From contig CM060492.1 in the NCBI GenBank assembly GCA_030544225.1, positions 1,054,001 to 1,118,000 on the forward strand: a DNA stretch of 64,000 nt, read 5' to 3'. Position numbers and translations under genes: made by a program. Below are positions 16,434 through 26,095 of the stretch, one piece after another. The notes below the pieces were generated by a model that had not been told where the DNA came from, did no database searches, and was given only the letters and a program-made list of their open reading frames with translations. The DNA is from Skeletonema marinoi (taxonomy: Eukaryota; Bacillariophyta; Thalassiosirophyceae; Thalassiosirales; Thalassiosiraceae). Every line of letters begins with the position of its first letter. Position 1 is the stretch's first letter.

Positions 16434-17543
16434 TTACCATGGAGCCAAACTACCACCAAACTTTTGCTCTGTACCATCCCACCCTTCCATTCTGGCTACT
16501 GGCTCTACTACTACGTCGATAGGGTATGTCATTGGTCCTTCATTGTAGACTGCAATTGTATTTGATCCTCCAGGCAAATCGATTATGCAAGCAAATGGCC
16601 TTTTCTTTCCATCATCATTGTATATCTCCGCAACTTGTTTAATATGAGAAGATGTACCCCACAACTCTACTTTGGCATTCATCGGCATCCCTTCGGTGGT
16701 AATTGTAACTTGAGCCGCTTCCACGGAATAGTCGAGAGGAAATGTTTTCAAAGCACCTCCTTGTACTCTCTGCCCTCGTTTTGTGGAAGGTGTAGGCCGT
16801 CTGAAGCCTCTTAAATCATTCTCACTCATGTACGGACTTTCACTTCCAGCAAGACCTCCGCCTACGCTTCCAACTCCTGCATTGATTGGAAATTCCATAG
16901 GCCCGCTGTTTTTAACAGTCAATGTTTCGCCTCGTTGGCCTTTCTGTGGGTTCTCAACAAATGCGTTAATGGGCCTCATGCGACCATCTTCTGAATAAAC
17001 CTTCATCCTAGTCGGCGTATTGTTCGGTCCATCCCAGACCTCAAACTCTGCATCTAACGGCCTCCCATCTGTCTCCAAGAAGACATGAGACATGTCTCTA
17101 TCAACTGGTGCTGCATATGTACTCCTGCTTCCTCCCTGTACTCGATCACTAGGCGCTGAATCCCACCATGATCGCCTTGCTTCATTAGAATTAGAATAGG
17201 GGTCTGGACGTTGAGAGAATCGACGATTCATATCAAACGGACGTGAATCTTCTTGGACAGATTGACTTGGATGGAATAAATTTGACTCTCTTGATCGAAC
17301 TTGTCCGCCCAAATCGACAGATGGAGGTTCCTCGTAGGATGGTGATTGAGCTGGTGGCGGTCTGTTAGGGTTTGCCGACTGTCTCGATGGCGACGACGAT
17401 GAAGGAGGGGATGCGGGGTTGGGCCGCGCAGGTCCCCACTCGTGAAACGGCTCGGAATGGAGAGATGTTCCACATCTGTTGAGTGTTGAGGGCACGAATG
17501 CATTCACCGCGGTGGCGAGGAAAAGAGCAAAGTAGAGCTTCAT
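16434..17543 (-). CDS. Plastid-targeted protein with two internal repeats, unknown function
   Basis: 369 residues, ATG at 17543. The leader MKLYFALFLATAVNA followed by FVPS fits the diatom plastid rule (signal peptide, cleavage, then Phe). Residues 30-150 are Pro/Ser/Arg-rich and disordered. Two related modules follow, about 150-225 and 275-360. Each has DAEFEVWDGP or NAKVELWGTS, then a strand with YSEDGRMRPINAFVENP or YNDDGKKRPFACIIDLP, and ends in NSGPMEFPINAGV or NEGPMTYPIDVVV. The modules look like beta-sandwich repeats. I do not recognise a named family, and proteins like this are, as far as I recall, restricted to stramenopile algae. The role is unknown; a luminal or stromal structural role is only a guess. 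Confidence 0.8.
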   Translation of the reverse strand: MKLYFALFLATAVNAFVPSTLNRCGTSLHSEPFHEWGPARPNPASPPSSSSPSRQSANPNRPPPAQSPSYEEPPSVDLGGQVRSRESNLFHPSQSVQEDSRPFDMNRRFSQRPDPYSNSNEARRSWWDSAPSDRVQGGSRSTYAAPVDRDMSHVFLETDGRPLDAEFEVWDGPNNTPTRMKVYSEDGRMRPINAFVENPQKGQRGETLTVKNSGPMEFPINAGVGSVGGGLAGSESPYMSENDLRGFRRPTPSTKRGQRVQGGALKTFPLDYSVEAAQVTITTEGMPMNAKVELWGTSSHIKQVAEIYNDDGKKRPFACIIDLPGGSNTIAVYNEGPMTYPIDVVVEPVARMEGWDGTEQKFGGSLAPW

Positions 17544-17891
17544 TGTTTTTAATATCTATCGGCCTCGGTGTTTTATTATGCGGCTTCTTTAGTCAAAGTT
17601 GCATGCACGAAGAAATACCGTTAGAGTTGTGTTGCCTGTCAAAAGTTTGAATTATGTTTTGGAAGAAGAATCGATGCACAACGCCAACTTTTTGCAGCTG
17701 TCCATGAAAAATGAAATGGGAAGGGAAAAGGGACGTGGTGGGTGGTGGATGTCGGCGGCAAGTTTGAGTGGCAAAAAGAAGAAAAGGTTCTATTTATTGT
17801 TCATTTCCATGTGTATCAGTTCAGTCAGATCAATTAATGACAAAAACAAAGCTATCTATTATATTCCTACTGTTGTACATAAAACAATAGC
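17544..17891. other. Intergenic, nothing recognised
   Basis: 348 bp between two minus-strand genes. It serves as promoter of the plastid repeat protein and 3' flank of the receiver-like gene. No repeat or RNA gene is visible. Confidence 0.5.
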
Positions 17892-19325
17892 TTAGCAGCC
17901 GCAAATAAATATGTTCTTCCCTCTCTTGCTAAGCAACGTGTTGAGGAGCTGGTTCCTTAGACTGTTTGTTTGAATAGGCGGAGGCTTACACCAAAAAAGG
18001 TCTGCCCCACTTCTTAGCAATGCTTCACAGTCTTCAGCCAAGTTGACAGAGACCCCGATCTTCAAGCTATTTCTTGTATCAGGGCTATTTCTCTCGACAA
18101 AGTCAATTACGCTCAACAAATCAGATCCTGACAGTGGGCTTGATGTATCATTTTGATCATCGGAGCTGTGCTGCATCGGCACACTTGAAGAGTTTGTCTG
18201 TAGATTCTCTTCTACGATTATGATGTCATAATGGGGTGCTTCAGCTGTCTCAGCTTCCCCCAATAACTTCAACGCTTCTTCACCTGACTGGGCTTGCTCG
18301 ACCTCAGCTGCTGGAAACATTGAGAGCACATGTCTCTTGAAAAGATTGAGTGCAGTGAGCGAGTTGTCAACGATGAGAACACTCTTCACCTCGTTCGATA
18401 TGACCATAAAGAAATCGTTGCTACAATCATGCACAACGACGTCGTCATCTGATGCATAGAGGATGGGATCAGCGAATAATGAACGGTATTCACTGTTTGC
18501 AGGACGACTCATTACAGGGTCATCCACACCAGCCTTGTGGGCAGCAGCAATTGCCTTTGTTAGTGCTGGCAGAGAATATGTTCTCATACTATGCACAGCC
18601 GAAGAATGGCAGAGGTTAACAGCCTCTCTCAAGAAGGATCGAAGTTCAGTCTCATTGAACCAGTTTGACTCATTTGCCGAGGAGGCTTGATCTTGTATGA
18701 CTTCACGAACTGTTATAGTTGGATCAAAGTGGACGCTAGTTCGGCTTGACCTTCTTGGCTCCGACTCTGCTGAAGATCTGCTCTCTTCTGAAGTATCCTC
18801 CAAAAACGGAGGAGGCGGGACTGTAACAAACACACTTTTTGATTTGCCGCTGGAACTAGTCGGCTCAGAAACTGATCTGAGGCTGTGGTGGCGGTGCAAT
18901 ATAGACTTGGGACGCAGTCCAGGTGATTGCGAAAGGCTTTTGCTGCTGCTGACTGGACTTAATGATGATGGCGTCCGGCTCACCACTGGTGGAGTCGGAC
19001 AGAAGTTGAATACCCCAAGATAACTAGGCTCCAATTTCGGTGAAGACTTAACTACTTCATGTTCATGTCGCGTCTCAGCTGATTCATCATCGTCTTCTGT
19101 ATCTTCTTCGATGCGTTCCTCTTTCCATGAGTTTGACGATGCGCTCCTTGACCAAAATGTATCGAAGATGGAACGGCGCTGAGTGGGTGTGGATGGCGAT
19201 GCTGGAGAATGATTGGTTAGACCGCCAATCGTCATTCGATTTTCATCTGGAACAGCAGCAGCTGCTTCATCTTCGACTGCATCTCTGACTGCTACCCAAT
19301 GATCTTCACCTTCACGATGGTTCAT
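17892..19325 (-). CDS. Protein with degenerate response-regulator receiver domain
   Basis: 477 residues, ATG at 19325. The N-terminal 190 residues are Ser/Pro-rich and disordered. Next comes a module (RTSVHFDPTITVREV ... WFNETELRSFLREA) of a type that recurs in diatom proteins of unknown role. Residues about 313-465 read as a CheY-like receiver: VLIVDNSLTALNLF (Asp320 followed by Asn instead of the usual acidic pair), YDIIIVEENL with Glu372 where the phospho-accepting Asp should be, KIGVSVN, and FWCKPPP with the conserved lysine. Replacement of the phosphorylated Asp by Glu means it should not accept phosphate and might mimic the active state. The receiver assignment is by motif and is good, but no partner histidine kinase is nearby. 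Confidence 0.82.
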   Translation of the reverse strand: MNHREGEDHWVAVRDAVEDEAAAAVPDENRMTIGGLTNHSPASPSTPTQRRSIFDTFWSRSASSNSWKEERIEEDTEDDDESAETRHEHEVVKSSPKLEPSYLGVFNFCPTPPVVSRTPSSLSPVSSSKSLSQSPGLRPKSILHRHHSLRSVSEPTSSSGKSKSVFVTVPPPPFLEDTSEESRSSAESEPRRSSRTSVHFDPTITVREVIQDQASSANESNWFNETELRSFLREAVNLCHSSAVHSMRTYSLPALTKAIAAAHKAGVDDPVMSRPANSEYRSLFADPILYASDDDVVVHDCSNDFFMVISNEVKSVLIVDNSLTALNLFKRHVLSMFPAAEVEQAQSGEEALKLLGEAETAEAPHYDIIIVEENLQTNSSSVPMQHSSDDQNDTSSPLSGSDLLSVIDFVERNSPDTRNSLKIGVSVNLAEDCEALLRSGADLFWCKPPPIQTNSLRNQLLNTLLSKRGKNIFICGC

Positions 19326-19759
19326 GATGTGTTAGAATATAGTAGAGGCTAACAGGAGTACTTCTCTGATTATTATGACCTGCTCATGTGCATGCAATAA
19401 GCCTGACGATCATGAAAGTCATCCTAACATACACCATATAGCGTTCTCATTTCAATATCCCGCTTGAAGGTACGAGAGCACAGGTGAGGTATTGTGAACC
19501 GTACAAGCAGGATACAAGCTCACAGGTCATTTATGAAGTTCTTGGGTCTTGGGTCATCTGAAGCAGGCGATTCGGGTTCTCATATCATCGCGAACGTGCT
19601 TGCTTTCACTTCCACGTTTACAGCAGAGGATTTCGGATCGATTTATTTTTGACGTCGATTATATGAACATCATTGATTTCAATTCAGTGCAATAGACTCT
19701 ACTGCTCTATTACTTCTCTGTTATTCATTACATCGCCTGGTTTCATAATATAGACAGCC
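19326..19759. other. Divergent promoter region, no repeats seen
   Basis: 434 bp between the receiver-like gene and the NPL4-like gene, which diverge. No transposon-like repeat or conserved element is recognised. Confidence 0.5.
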
Positions 19760-21400
19760 ATGCGTCTATCTGTGCTCGTGTTGAGCATATGTGCCGCGTG
19801 TGTTTCGGCAGCTGGCACTACAATAATCAGAGTAAGAACCGTCGATGGGTCAGTGTTGCGGGTACCTCTGCCAGATGACGGTTCCAGCTCCACAATCTCA
19901 TCAATTTTGAACACTGCGGGTATTGATTTAAATGCTGCCGACAGCGACGGCAAGGGTAGCCTCAAGTGTCAGGTTGGTCCTCCGGGTCGTCAAACTGATG
20001 TGTTGGATTTATCTCCAAATGGCAAAGATAGGGATACAACCGCAGAAGAGCTGGGCTTGAAGCACGGTTCTATGATTACAATTCTCCCGCCGCCCATGCC
20101 CAAAAAGAAAGAAACACAAGTAACCAGCACTGTGGAAGAAGACGAAAGCAACAACAGATTTGATCCCTTCCCTGACCTTGCCAAATCAATTTCATTCTCT
20201 GCGGCAAATCGTCGAGCACGTGCCTTGTCTCGTGGAGTATCAAGAGGCATGACATATGGAGATATTTCACGTGTACGAAGTACAATGCATACGGTAGAGC
20301 ATCAGCCTACAGGGGCATTGAATAGGGTATATGTTTGTCAGGTGGGGGCAGCTCGCTTCCAGAATCATTGTGTTGTGCAATCAAAGAAAAAGAAACCAAA
20401 AGGCAATACAACAAAGAAAGGACAGGATTTGAACACAATTGAAAATCGAGTAGCTCTATTATTTGGTACAATCAACAAGGAAAGGGTAGACCAGAGTCGT
20501 AAAGTTGCACGGACGTCATTATCGACTTCTCGAGAAGACCAGAAGATGTGCGAAGTAGCAAAAGTACATGCAATTTGGGAGCCACCTATGCAAAAGCCAA
20601 TGATCAATGGGAAGCATTATGACGAAGGCTGTCTCTTGTCAACGTATATCGGAGATTCTCAAGATACACCCGCGAAAGAAACGGCTACAGATAGAGCAAT
20701 TAGAGTCGCAGGTTGGCTAGGCCTTCAACCAGTTGGATGGATTTTTTCATATGCGGACGAGGACCGTCACGAGGATGGAGATGCACTACCAGTACATGGT
20801 CGTGATGCCGTAGTTGGAGCTAAGCTACAAATTGAAACAATGAAACTCAAAGGACGAGATGAGGGGCGAAAGTTTATTACCTTGACATTAGATGGAAGAA
20901 TAGGTGCTGCTGAAGCATTCCAATTGAGTGACGTGTGCGTACAAATGGTAGCAGAGAATGTGTTGTCACCTCCTATCGTTGATGAAAAATTGCAAAGCAC
21001 ACGGTTCATGACATTGAAGGATCCAGTCGTTGTTTCAGGGGAAGAAACAAAACGTTTAGATTCAGTCTTACTACTTGTCAACACTGCCATGTTGAGCCAT
21101 GTAGGTTTGTATTCTGGGGGTACGAATGCACCCATTGGTGGCAATGTGAAGAAGACGTCTGGTGCACTGTTGGGAAAGACAAGGAAACGCATACTGGCAG
21201 CCTTGGAGAAGAAGGATGGAAGCGAAGTGCTTTCAGAGCTTTGTGATTTTGATGTTCTCTTGGCTGTTGATGCTTTGATTGGAAAAGAAGAGAGTGAAAA
21301 GTTGTGTTTGCTTGTGAGGAAATATGCTCGTGGACAGAAGAAGGGTACTGTGATTAATGAGCAACTGAAACTAACGTTGAGAAGTGTCCTTGGAGAATGA
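19760..21400 (+). CDS. NPL4: NPL4-like protein with signal peptide (candidate SELMA sNPL4)
   Basis: 546 residues. NPL4 pairs with UFD1 as a cofactor of the unfoldase CDC48 in ER-associated degradation. Residues 22-110 form the UBX-like N-terminal domain (TIIRVRTVDGSVLRVPL ... GLKHGSMITIL). The central and C-terminal parts match the NPL4 MPN-type region, with VAKVHAIWEPP, RVAGWLGLQPVGWIFSYAD and FITLTLDGRIGAAEAFQLSD. The usual NPL4 zinc finger is not visible. Unlike cytosolic NPL4, it opens with a hydrophobic signal peptide (MRLSVLVLSICAACVSA). In diatoms a second, symbiont-derived ERAD-like system (SELMA) imports proteins across the second outermost plastid membrane, and its parts carry such leaders. 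Periplastid location is therefore inferred. Cytosolic NPL4 should be encoded elsewhere. Confidence 0.85.
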   Translation: MRLSVLVLSICAACVSAAGTTIIRVRTVDGSVLRVPLPDDGSSSTISSILNTAGIDLNAADSDGKGSLKCQVGPPGRQTDVLDLSPNGKDRDTTAEELGLKHGSMITILPPPMPKKKETQVTSTVEEDESNNRFDPFPDLAKSISFSAANRRARALSRGVSRGMTYGDISRVRSTMHTVEHQPTGALNRVYVCQVGAARFQNHCVVQSKKKKPKGNTTKKGQDLNTIENRVALLFGTINKERVDQSRKVARTSLSTSREDQKMCEVAKVHAIWEPPMQKPMINGKHYDEGCLLSTYIGDSQDTPAKETATDRAIRVAGWLGLQPVGWIFSYADEDRHEDGDALPVHGRDAVVGAKLQIETMKLKGRDEGRKFITLTLDGRIGAAEAFQLSDVCVQMVAENVLSPPIVDEKLQSTRFMTLKDPVVVSGEETKRLDSVLLLVNTAMLSHVGLYSGGTNAPIGGNVKKTSGALLGKTRKRILAALEKKDGSEVLSELCDFDVLLAVDALIGKEESEKLCLLVRKYARGQKKGTVINEQLKLTLRSVLGE

Positions 21401-22078
21401 TGGAGCTAGTCTACTGATAGAATGTATATCGTATGCCTAAATGATATAAGTTGAGCCCAATTTTGTCCGCTGTTTCAACACGCAAAGGACTCTCACTGAG
21501 ATAATGTCGGACCTGAAAAAATTGATGCCACTCCGCTCCGCGCTCCGTCCCAATGGACGTTGGAACTGGTATCTGGCGGTTGGATCAAATTTTAGTACCT
21601 ATTCCTCCGTTCATCAAATTTTCGCGTTGAATTGATGTTAAAATTTTTACGAGAAACTGCTGCCAACTGAAAGGGCATACGGCCAAAATTTTACGAACTG
21701 CTGCCAACGCCGAAAGGGCATAAGTAAATAGTCCCAAATTAGGCGACGAGAGACGCCGAGCGCCGAGAGCTGCGCGCCCAAGAGTTGAATAATCCCTTGA
21801 CAGAACAAAAGAGTAATAATGTGAGAGGACTTATCGCACGCAGCCACCATAGTCATAACCACCGCCGCTGCCTCTATGTTGCAATAATTGGACATAGCTA
21901 ATTTGTCAACTTGCTATTATCTGCGCTCTGTTTCCTCGAGAGAACATTTATTTATCACGTGAATATATTCGGAAGTTGACAGCACGGTGTTTTGGTGATT
22001 GGATCACCCACTTTTCTTGACACTACGGCGACCTCTTCATACACTTTGTGAGGCCCAACTTTTTATACATCATCAACT
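21401..22078. other. Intergenic with a degenerate 45-bp tandem duplication
   Basis: 678 bp between same-strand genes. The block AAAATTTTTACGAGAAACTG...GAAAGGGCATAC at 21641 recurs in slightly altered form at 21685. Several CCGCTCCG-like stretches precede it. Nothing else is recognised. Confidence 0.5.
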
Positions 22079-25000
22079 ATGGCACCTCGAATAGCAAATG
22101 ATTCCTTTCCGGATCACTACCTTACTGTCGATTATGATCACGGTGGCGCACCGATGGGTATAGGCGGTCATCCAGGTGATATGGGCGTCGACCTCGCCGC
22201 AGCAGACCTTGGGGGAGATATGGGAGTTGCAGCTGCAGCAAATGCAGCAGCTGCTGGAGGACTGATGGCAGCAGTAGCGGGTAATAACGGTCCTGATACG
22301 ATGGGTGCCAATACAACTGCTGGGGCACAAGCACAGGATAATGGTAATGGCGCAGACGAGGTGGAAGCAGCTCCCTCGATTGAGAACGATCCTCTCTCGG
22401 TGATGGATCAATCCTCGACTCATGCATCAACACATCTACAGGCGAGTCAATCTTCAGATTCTGAAAGTTTACTGAGTGAAGGACATGAGATTACATTTGA
22501 ACATCGTCTTCGTCAGCAACGGGGAGGCGTCAATCAATTCTCCCCCGCTTCCATATCACAAAATGCTACACCGTCTACAGCCTTCGGATTTCAGGGGGCA
22601 CCGTCTATACCATCCAATAGAGCTAACAGCATCCAGCAAATCCTTCTGCGTCAACGTCATCAAGAGCAAGGTGCTAATGTGTCTTCGAATGCGTCTACGG
22701 CATCTGCTCCACCTATCCCGATTCAACTTACAGGGAACTCTTCGTGGAGGACAACCAACTCGGAACCTCCTGTGAACAATTTGACGCCAAGGCCAAGAGT
22801 TGGCAGGTCTGTGGCACGAGCATCGTCTTTTGGAGGGTTTCCGTCTCCTGGAGCTTTGCAGCAACCAGCGCAAGGTCATGCATTAGAAACATTGAATGAA
22901 GAAGTTCTCCCATCAAATTTGTTTCCACCGACGACAGATCGTATGAACAGCACCACTTCGTCCCTTACTGCATCCTCTGCGATGTCATCATCGTATCGTC
23001 GGTTTTCGTCGACAATAGAAGGAGTAACTCCTGCTGTAGCCTCGTTGGAAAATTCTCCCAATGAAAGCAGCTACGCCACGGCACAACAAGAGAGTTATGC
23101 CGCCGCAAGTCCAAACTCGGGTTCCGCTACACCGCCGATGGTGGCATCAGTTGGAGGTTCGACATCATCACCTAATACTTCTCCTGGAAAGTCCATTCAG
23201 TATTCTCCATCAGTTTTGGACAATACATCCTTTCCTGAAGACGACGATGACTTCACCGACGATGGTGTCGATAAGTATACTCCCATTTTCAAGATGGATT
23301 TCAGTGGCAAGTTAGAGGAAGAGGACAAGACGATGGATACAACTGCTGACGTTTCTCTAGAAGATCAGGAAGGATCACCCCTCATGGTGGCACAGGGGTC
23401 ACCAGGATCTCTCATGTCAGCTCTAAGTCCAGGCGTCCTTAATATTGCTGCCTCGCCGGGCAGTATCAACGCAGCAGGGGCCTTCGATGTGTCTCCCGGT
23501 GCACCGATGCAAACTTCACACGAGATGTCTGAATCCCAACCACCATTGATGTTTGGAACAGATACAACCATTTCGGATCTCACCTACTATGCCGAAAAGG
23601 GATGTATTGTTGATGTTCTCGAGTCCTTAACTACCCCGCATCTCAAGACTTTGGGATCACGTATGCTTGCCGACTATGCCAAAATGCCCAATCGAAGAGT
23701 TGCTGTTGCCTCGAATACTCGCATATTGGAATTCGTTCAAAGCACTGCATTAGAAATTGGTAGTGGCTGTGATGCTTCATTAGACTTTGTGCAAACGTAC
23801 AATAGCAGCTCATGGTTAGGAAGAGAGTACGCCGTCGAGACAATCAGAAGTTTGACTGCAGCTGAAGAAAATGATAGATATTTGATGAATGCTCCAGGTC
23901 TGTTGGAAATGCTTGCGCTGATTGCACGGGGAGGTCCTTTTCTCCAGCACGTTCCATACGAAGATAAATTGTCTGTCGTACCCGCTCCTCCACCCACGTT
24001 CGAAGCTAGTGGTGGCATTCCAGGGTCACGCGTCGCTATGGATAACACATTCTGCGTTGCCTCCGACAAAGCACGTCTTCATGCCTGTATCGCCATCATG
24101 AACTTGAGTTGTGGCAAATCAAATAAGGTTGAAATCACGGGTGTTCCTGAAATCTTGGAAGGTATGCGAGATGTCATGCTAGGAAGGCACTTCTCCAAGG
24201 CCCCGAAGACGTCGTCATCGAACCCCTCTGTTCCAAAATCTGTTGTGGATGAAGCTCGTCTCAAGGCAACTACTTGTATCAAGAACTTGAGCAACGCCGA
24301 TGCGAACGATGCTGCATTGCTTGGAACACCCGGTCTTGTAGAGACGCTTGGGTACGTTGCCGAGGCTACATGCCATCCAGAGACTGGTGCAACAACCTGC
24401 ACCACTCATGCTTGCCTCGCCCTAATGAACTTGAGCATCTCCAAGGCGAACAAGAATCGTGTATTCCGTACTCCCGGTGTCATGGATGCTCTCATGGCAG
24501 TAATTACACGAACGGCCAACAAGAACATTGATGCAGATGTGAATCCTAAGGATCCGAGTTTCGAAGCACGTGTGAAGGCATGCTCTGCACTATCAAATCT
24601 GGCTATTGGCTACGATAATAAGATCCCCATGTTCAACTATCCCGGCTTCGTCGAATCTATTCTCACTGTCATCCGAACGGACAGGGCCGAAGCGAGAACG
24701 AAGGCTTGTTCTATTTTGTGGAGTTTTGCTGCCGAGATGAAGAATCAAGTACCTGTTGTTCGACGAGGTGATATTCTTCCCGCTCTTGTTTCAGTTGCCA
24801 AGGAAGATACCAAGACAGAAGCTCGTTTTAAGTGTGTTGCTGCGTTGACGTTGCTTGCGGAGTCTCCCGAGAATGCGGTCCCGTTACTACAAGCTGGTTC
24901 ATTGGAGCCTTTGATGCATGTCTTACAAGAGGCTGGTCCTGATCCTACCCAGTGGAGGGGTCAGACTGCTTCATGGTGTGTGGGTTTCCTTATGAACATG

Positions 25001-26095
25001 GCGCAGTGTGATGATGTCGTCCCAGCTCTGTTACAGGAAGGAATAGTTGATCTCCTTGCCCCATTGCTATCACTTGACCACTATCAGAGTCTCAAGGCAG
25101 CCATGGCAGTGACATTTGTTTGTCAGTACGAAACAGGAGACAAGACCTACAACCTACTCCGTCAAACCGAGAATGTCATTCCTAAAATTGTTGGCCTTCT
25201 TCATAACACTCTTTCTGGTCGCGGCGGAAGCGGGTACAAGTACGGAGTTTTCACTCTTCGATCATCTGTTGGCTGCATTGCATCGTTAGCTGCTGGTCCA
25301 GACTTCATGAAGGAGAGGATTGCGACAGATCCTGTCTTCGAGAGCCTGCTTCGAGTTGTCACTGATTATTGCGTCGATGGAGGCACGCCAGGAGCTATTG
25401 TTGGAGGCGGCCGAGACGACACACGTAGTGCTGTACTTGCTGTCAGAGCTTTGAGCAATCTCATCGGCCATTTGATTCCTGAACCAGGTTGTGCTGCCAT
25501 GCCGTTCGGACCATTGATGGATGACCAACTGATCAAGGCGCTTCGGTCGTTTGAGTTGAGTACCCATCCTGATATTGATAACAAGACTCTCAACATGGCT
25601 CATTCTGCTCGCATTCGAGTGGAGGGGGGCAAGAACATGGGCACCGGAAATGGTAGCGCTTGCAGTGATTCTTCTCCTGAAGATGATATGAGCAACGACA
25701 TTGGTGGTATTGGGCTTTCTCTTGCGAGGAGGTTCCTATCCCCCTTTCCCTGCGGAATGAATCTTCACGTGCCTTCTGACCAAGGGAACAATACTGACAA
25801 TCCTTCTCGCCCACAAACTCCGAAAGAAGAAGACGCAATGTCCATCTCAGAAACATCGGCTGGCAGTAATTCGTCAGTGAGAACATTCTTGTTGACTGAT
25901 AGCAGGACTGGCAGAAGATACGTTGTGCCCTGCGATCCATTCGGTGGTCGCCAATTCAATGACAATCGCGCGTGGTGCTTCAGACGAGGGAGGTGGTGTA
26001 ATGAAGGAGAGACACCCGATTCCAACTTTCAATGGTCTGACGAGCTTCAGGTCGCCTACACAGCAGCCCTCAATAATGACTCATCCCAACACTGA
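22079..26095 (+). CDS. Large armadillo-repeat protein
   Basis: 1338 residues, single exon, ATG at 22079. The first 480 residues are disordered and rich in Ser, Asn, Gly and Ala, with no leader. From about 485 to 1150, helical repeats carry the armadillo signature: CIAIMNLSCGKSNKVEI, ATTCIKNLSNADANDAAL, CLALMNLSISKANKNRVF, CSALSNLAIGYDNKIPMF and CSILWSFAAEMKNQVPVV. The last 100 residues hold TDSRTGRRYVVPCDPFGG and a Trp-rich stretch (NRAWCFRRGRWCNEG) that may be a separate small module. Armadillo arrays bind peptide partners. The specific role is unknown, and beta-catenin or importin identity is not supported, since the usual importin ladder motifs are not seen. Confidence 0.85.
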   Translation: MAPRIANDSFPDHYLTVDYDHGGAPMGIGGHPGDMGVDLAAADLGGDMGVAAAANAAAAGGLMAAVAGNNGPDTMGANTTAGAQAQDNGNGADEVEAAPSIENDPLSVMDQSSTHASTHLQASQSSDSESLLSEGHEITFEHRLRQQRGGVNQFSPASISQNATPSTAFGFQGAPSIPSNRANSIQQILLRQRHQEQGANVSSNASTASAPPIPIQLTGNSSWRTTNSEPPVNNLTPRPRVGRSVARASSFGGFPSPGALQQPAQGHALETLNEEVLPSNLFPPTTDRMNSTTSSLTASSAMSSSYRRFSSTIEGVTPAVASLENSPNESSYATAQQESYAAASPNSGSATPPMVASVGGSTSSPNTSPGKSIQYSPSVLDNTSFPEDDDDFTDDGVDKYTPIFKMDFSGKLEEEDKTMDTTADVSLEDQEGSPLMVAQGSPGSLMSALSPGVLNIAASPGSINAAGAFDVSPGAPMQTSHEMSESQPPLMFGTDTTISDLTYYAEKGCIVDVLESLTTPHLKTLGSRMLADYAKMPNRRVAVASNTRILEFVQSTALEIGSGCDASLDFVQTYNSSSWLGREYAVETIRSLTAAEENDRYLMNAPGLLEMLALIARGGPFLQHVPYEDKLSVVPAPPPTFEASGGIPGSRVAMDNTFCVASDKARLHACIAIMNLSCGKSNKVEITGVPEILEGMRDVMLGRHFSKAPKTSSSNPSVPKSVVDEARLKATTCIKNLSNADANDAALLGTPGLVETLGYVAEATCHPETGATTCTTHACLALMNLSISKANKNRVFRTPGVMDALMAVITRTANKNIDADVNPKDPSFEARVKACSALSNLAIGYDNKIPMFNYPGFVESILTVIRTDRAEARTKACSILWSFAAEMKNQVPVVRRGDILPALVSVAKEDTKTEARFKCVAALTLLAESPENAVPLLQAGSLEPLMHVLQEAGPDPTQWRGQTASWCVGFLMNMAQCDDVVPALLQEGIVDLLAPLLSLDHYQSLKAAMAVTFVCQYETGDKTYNLLRQTENVIPKIVGLLHNTLSGRGGSGYKYGVFTLRSSVGCIASLAAGPDFMKERIATDPVFESLLRVVTDYCVDGGTPGAIVGGGRDDTRSAVLAVRALSNLIGHLIPEPGCAAMPFGPLMDDQLIKALRSFELSTHPDIDNKTLNMAHSARIRVEGGKNMGTGNGSACSDSSPEDDMSNDIGGIGLSLARRFLSPFPCGMNLHVPSDQGNNTDNPSRPQTPKEEDAMSISETSAGSNSSVRTFLLTDSRTGRRYVVPCDPFGGRQFNDNRAWCFRRGRWCNEGETPDSNFQWSDELQVAYTAALNNDSSQH

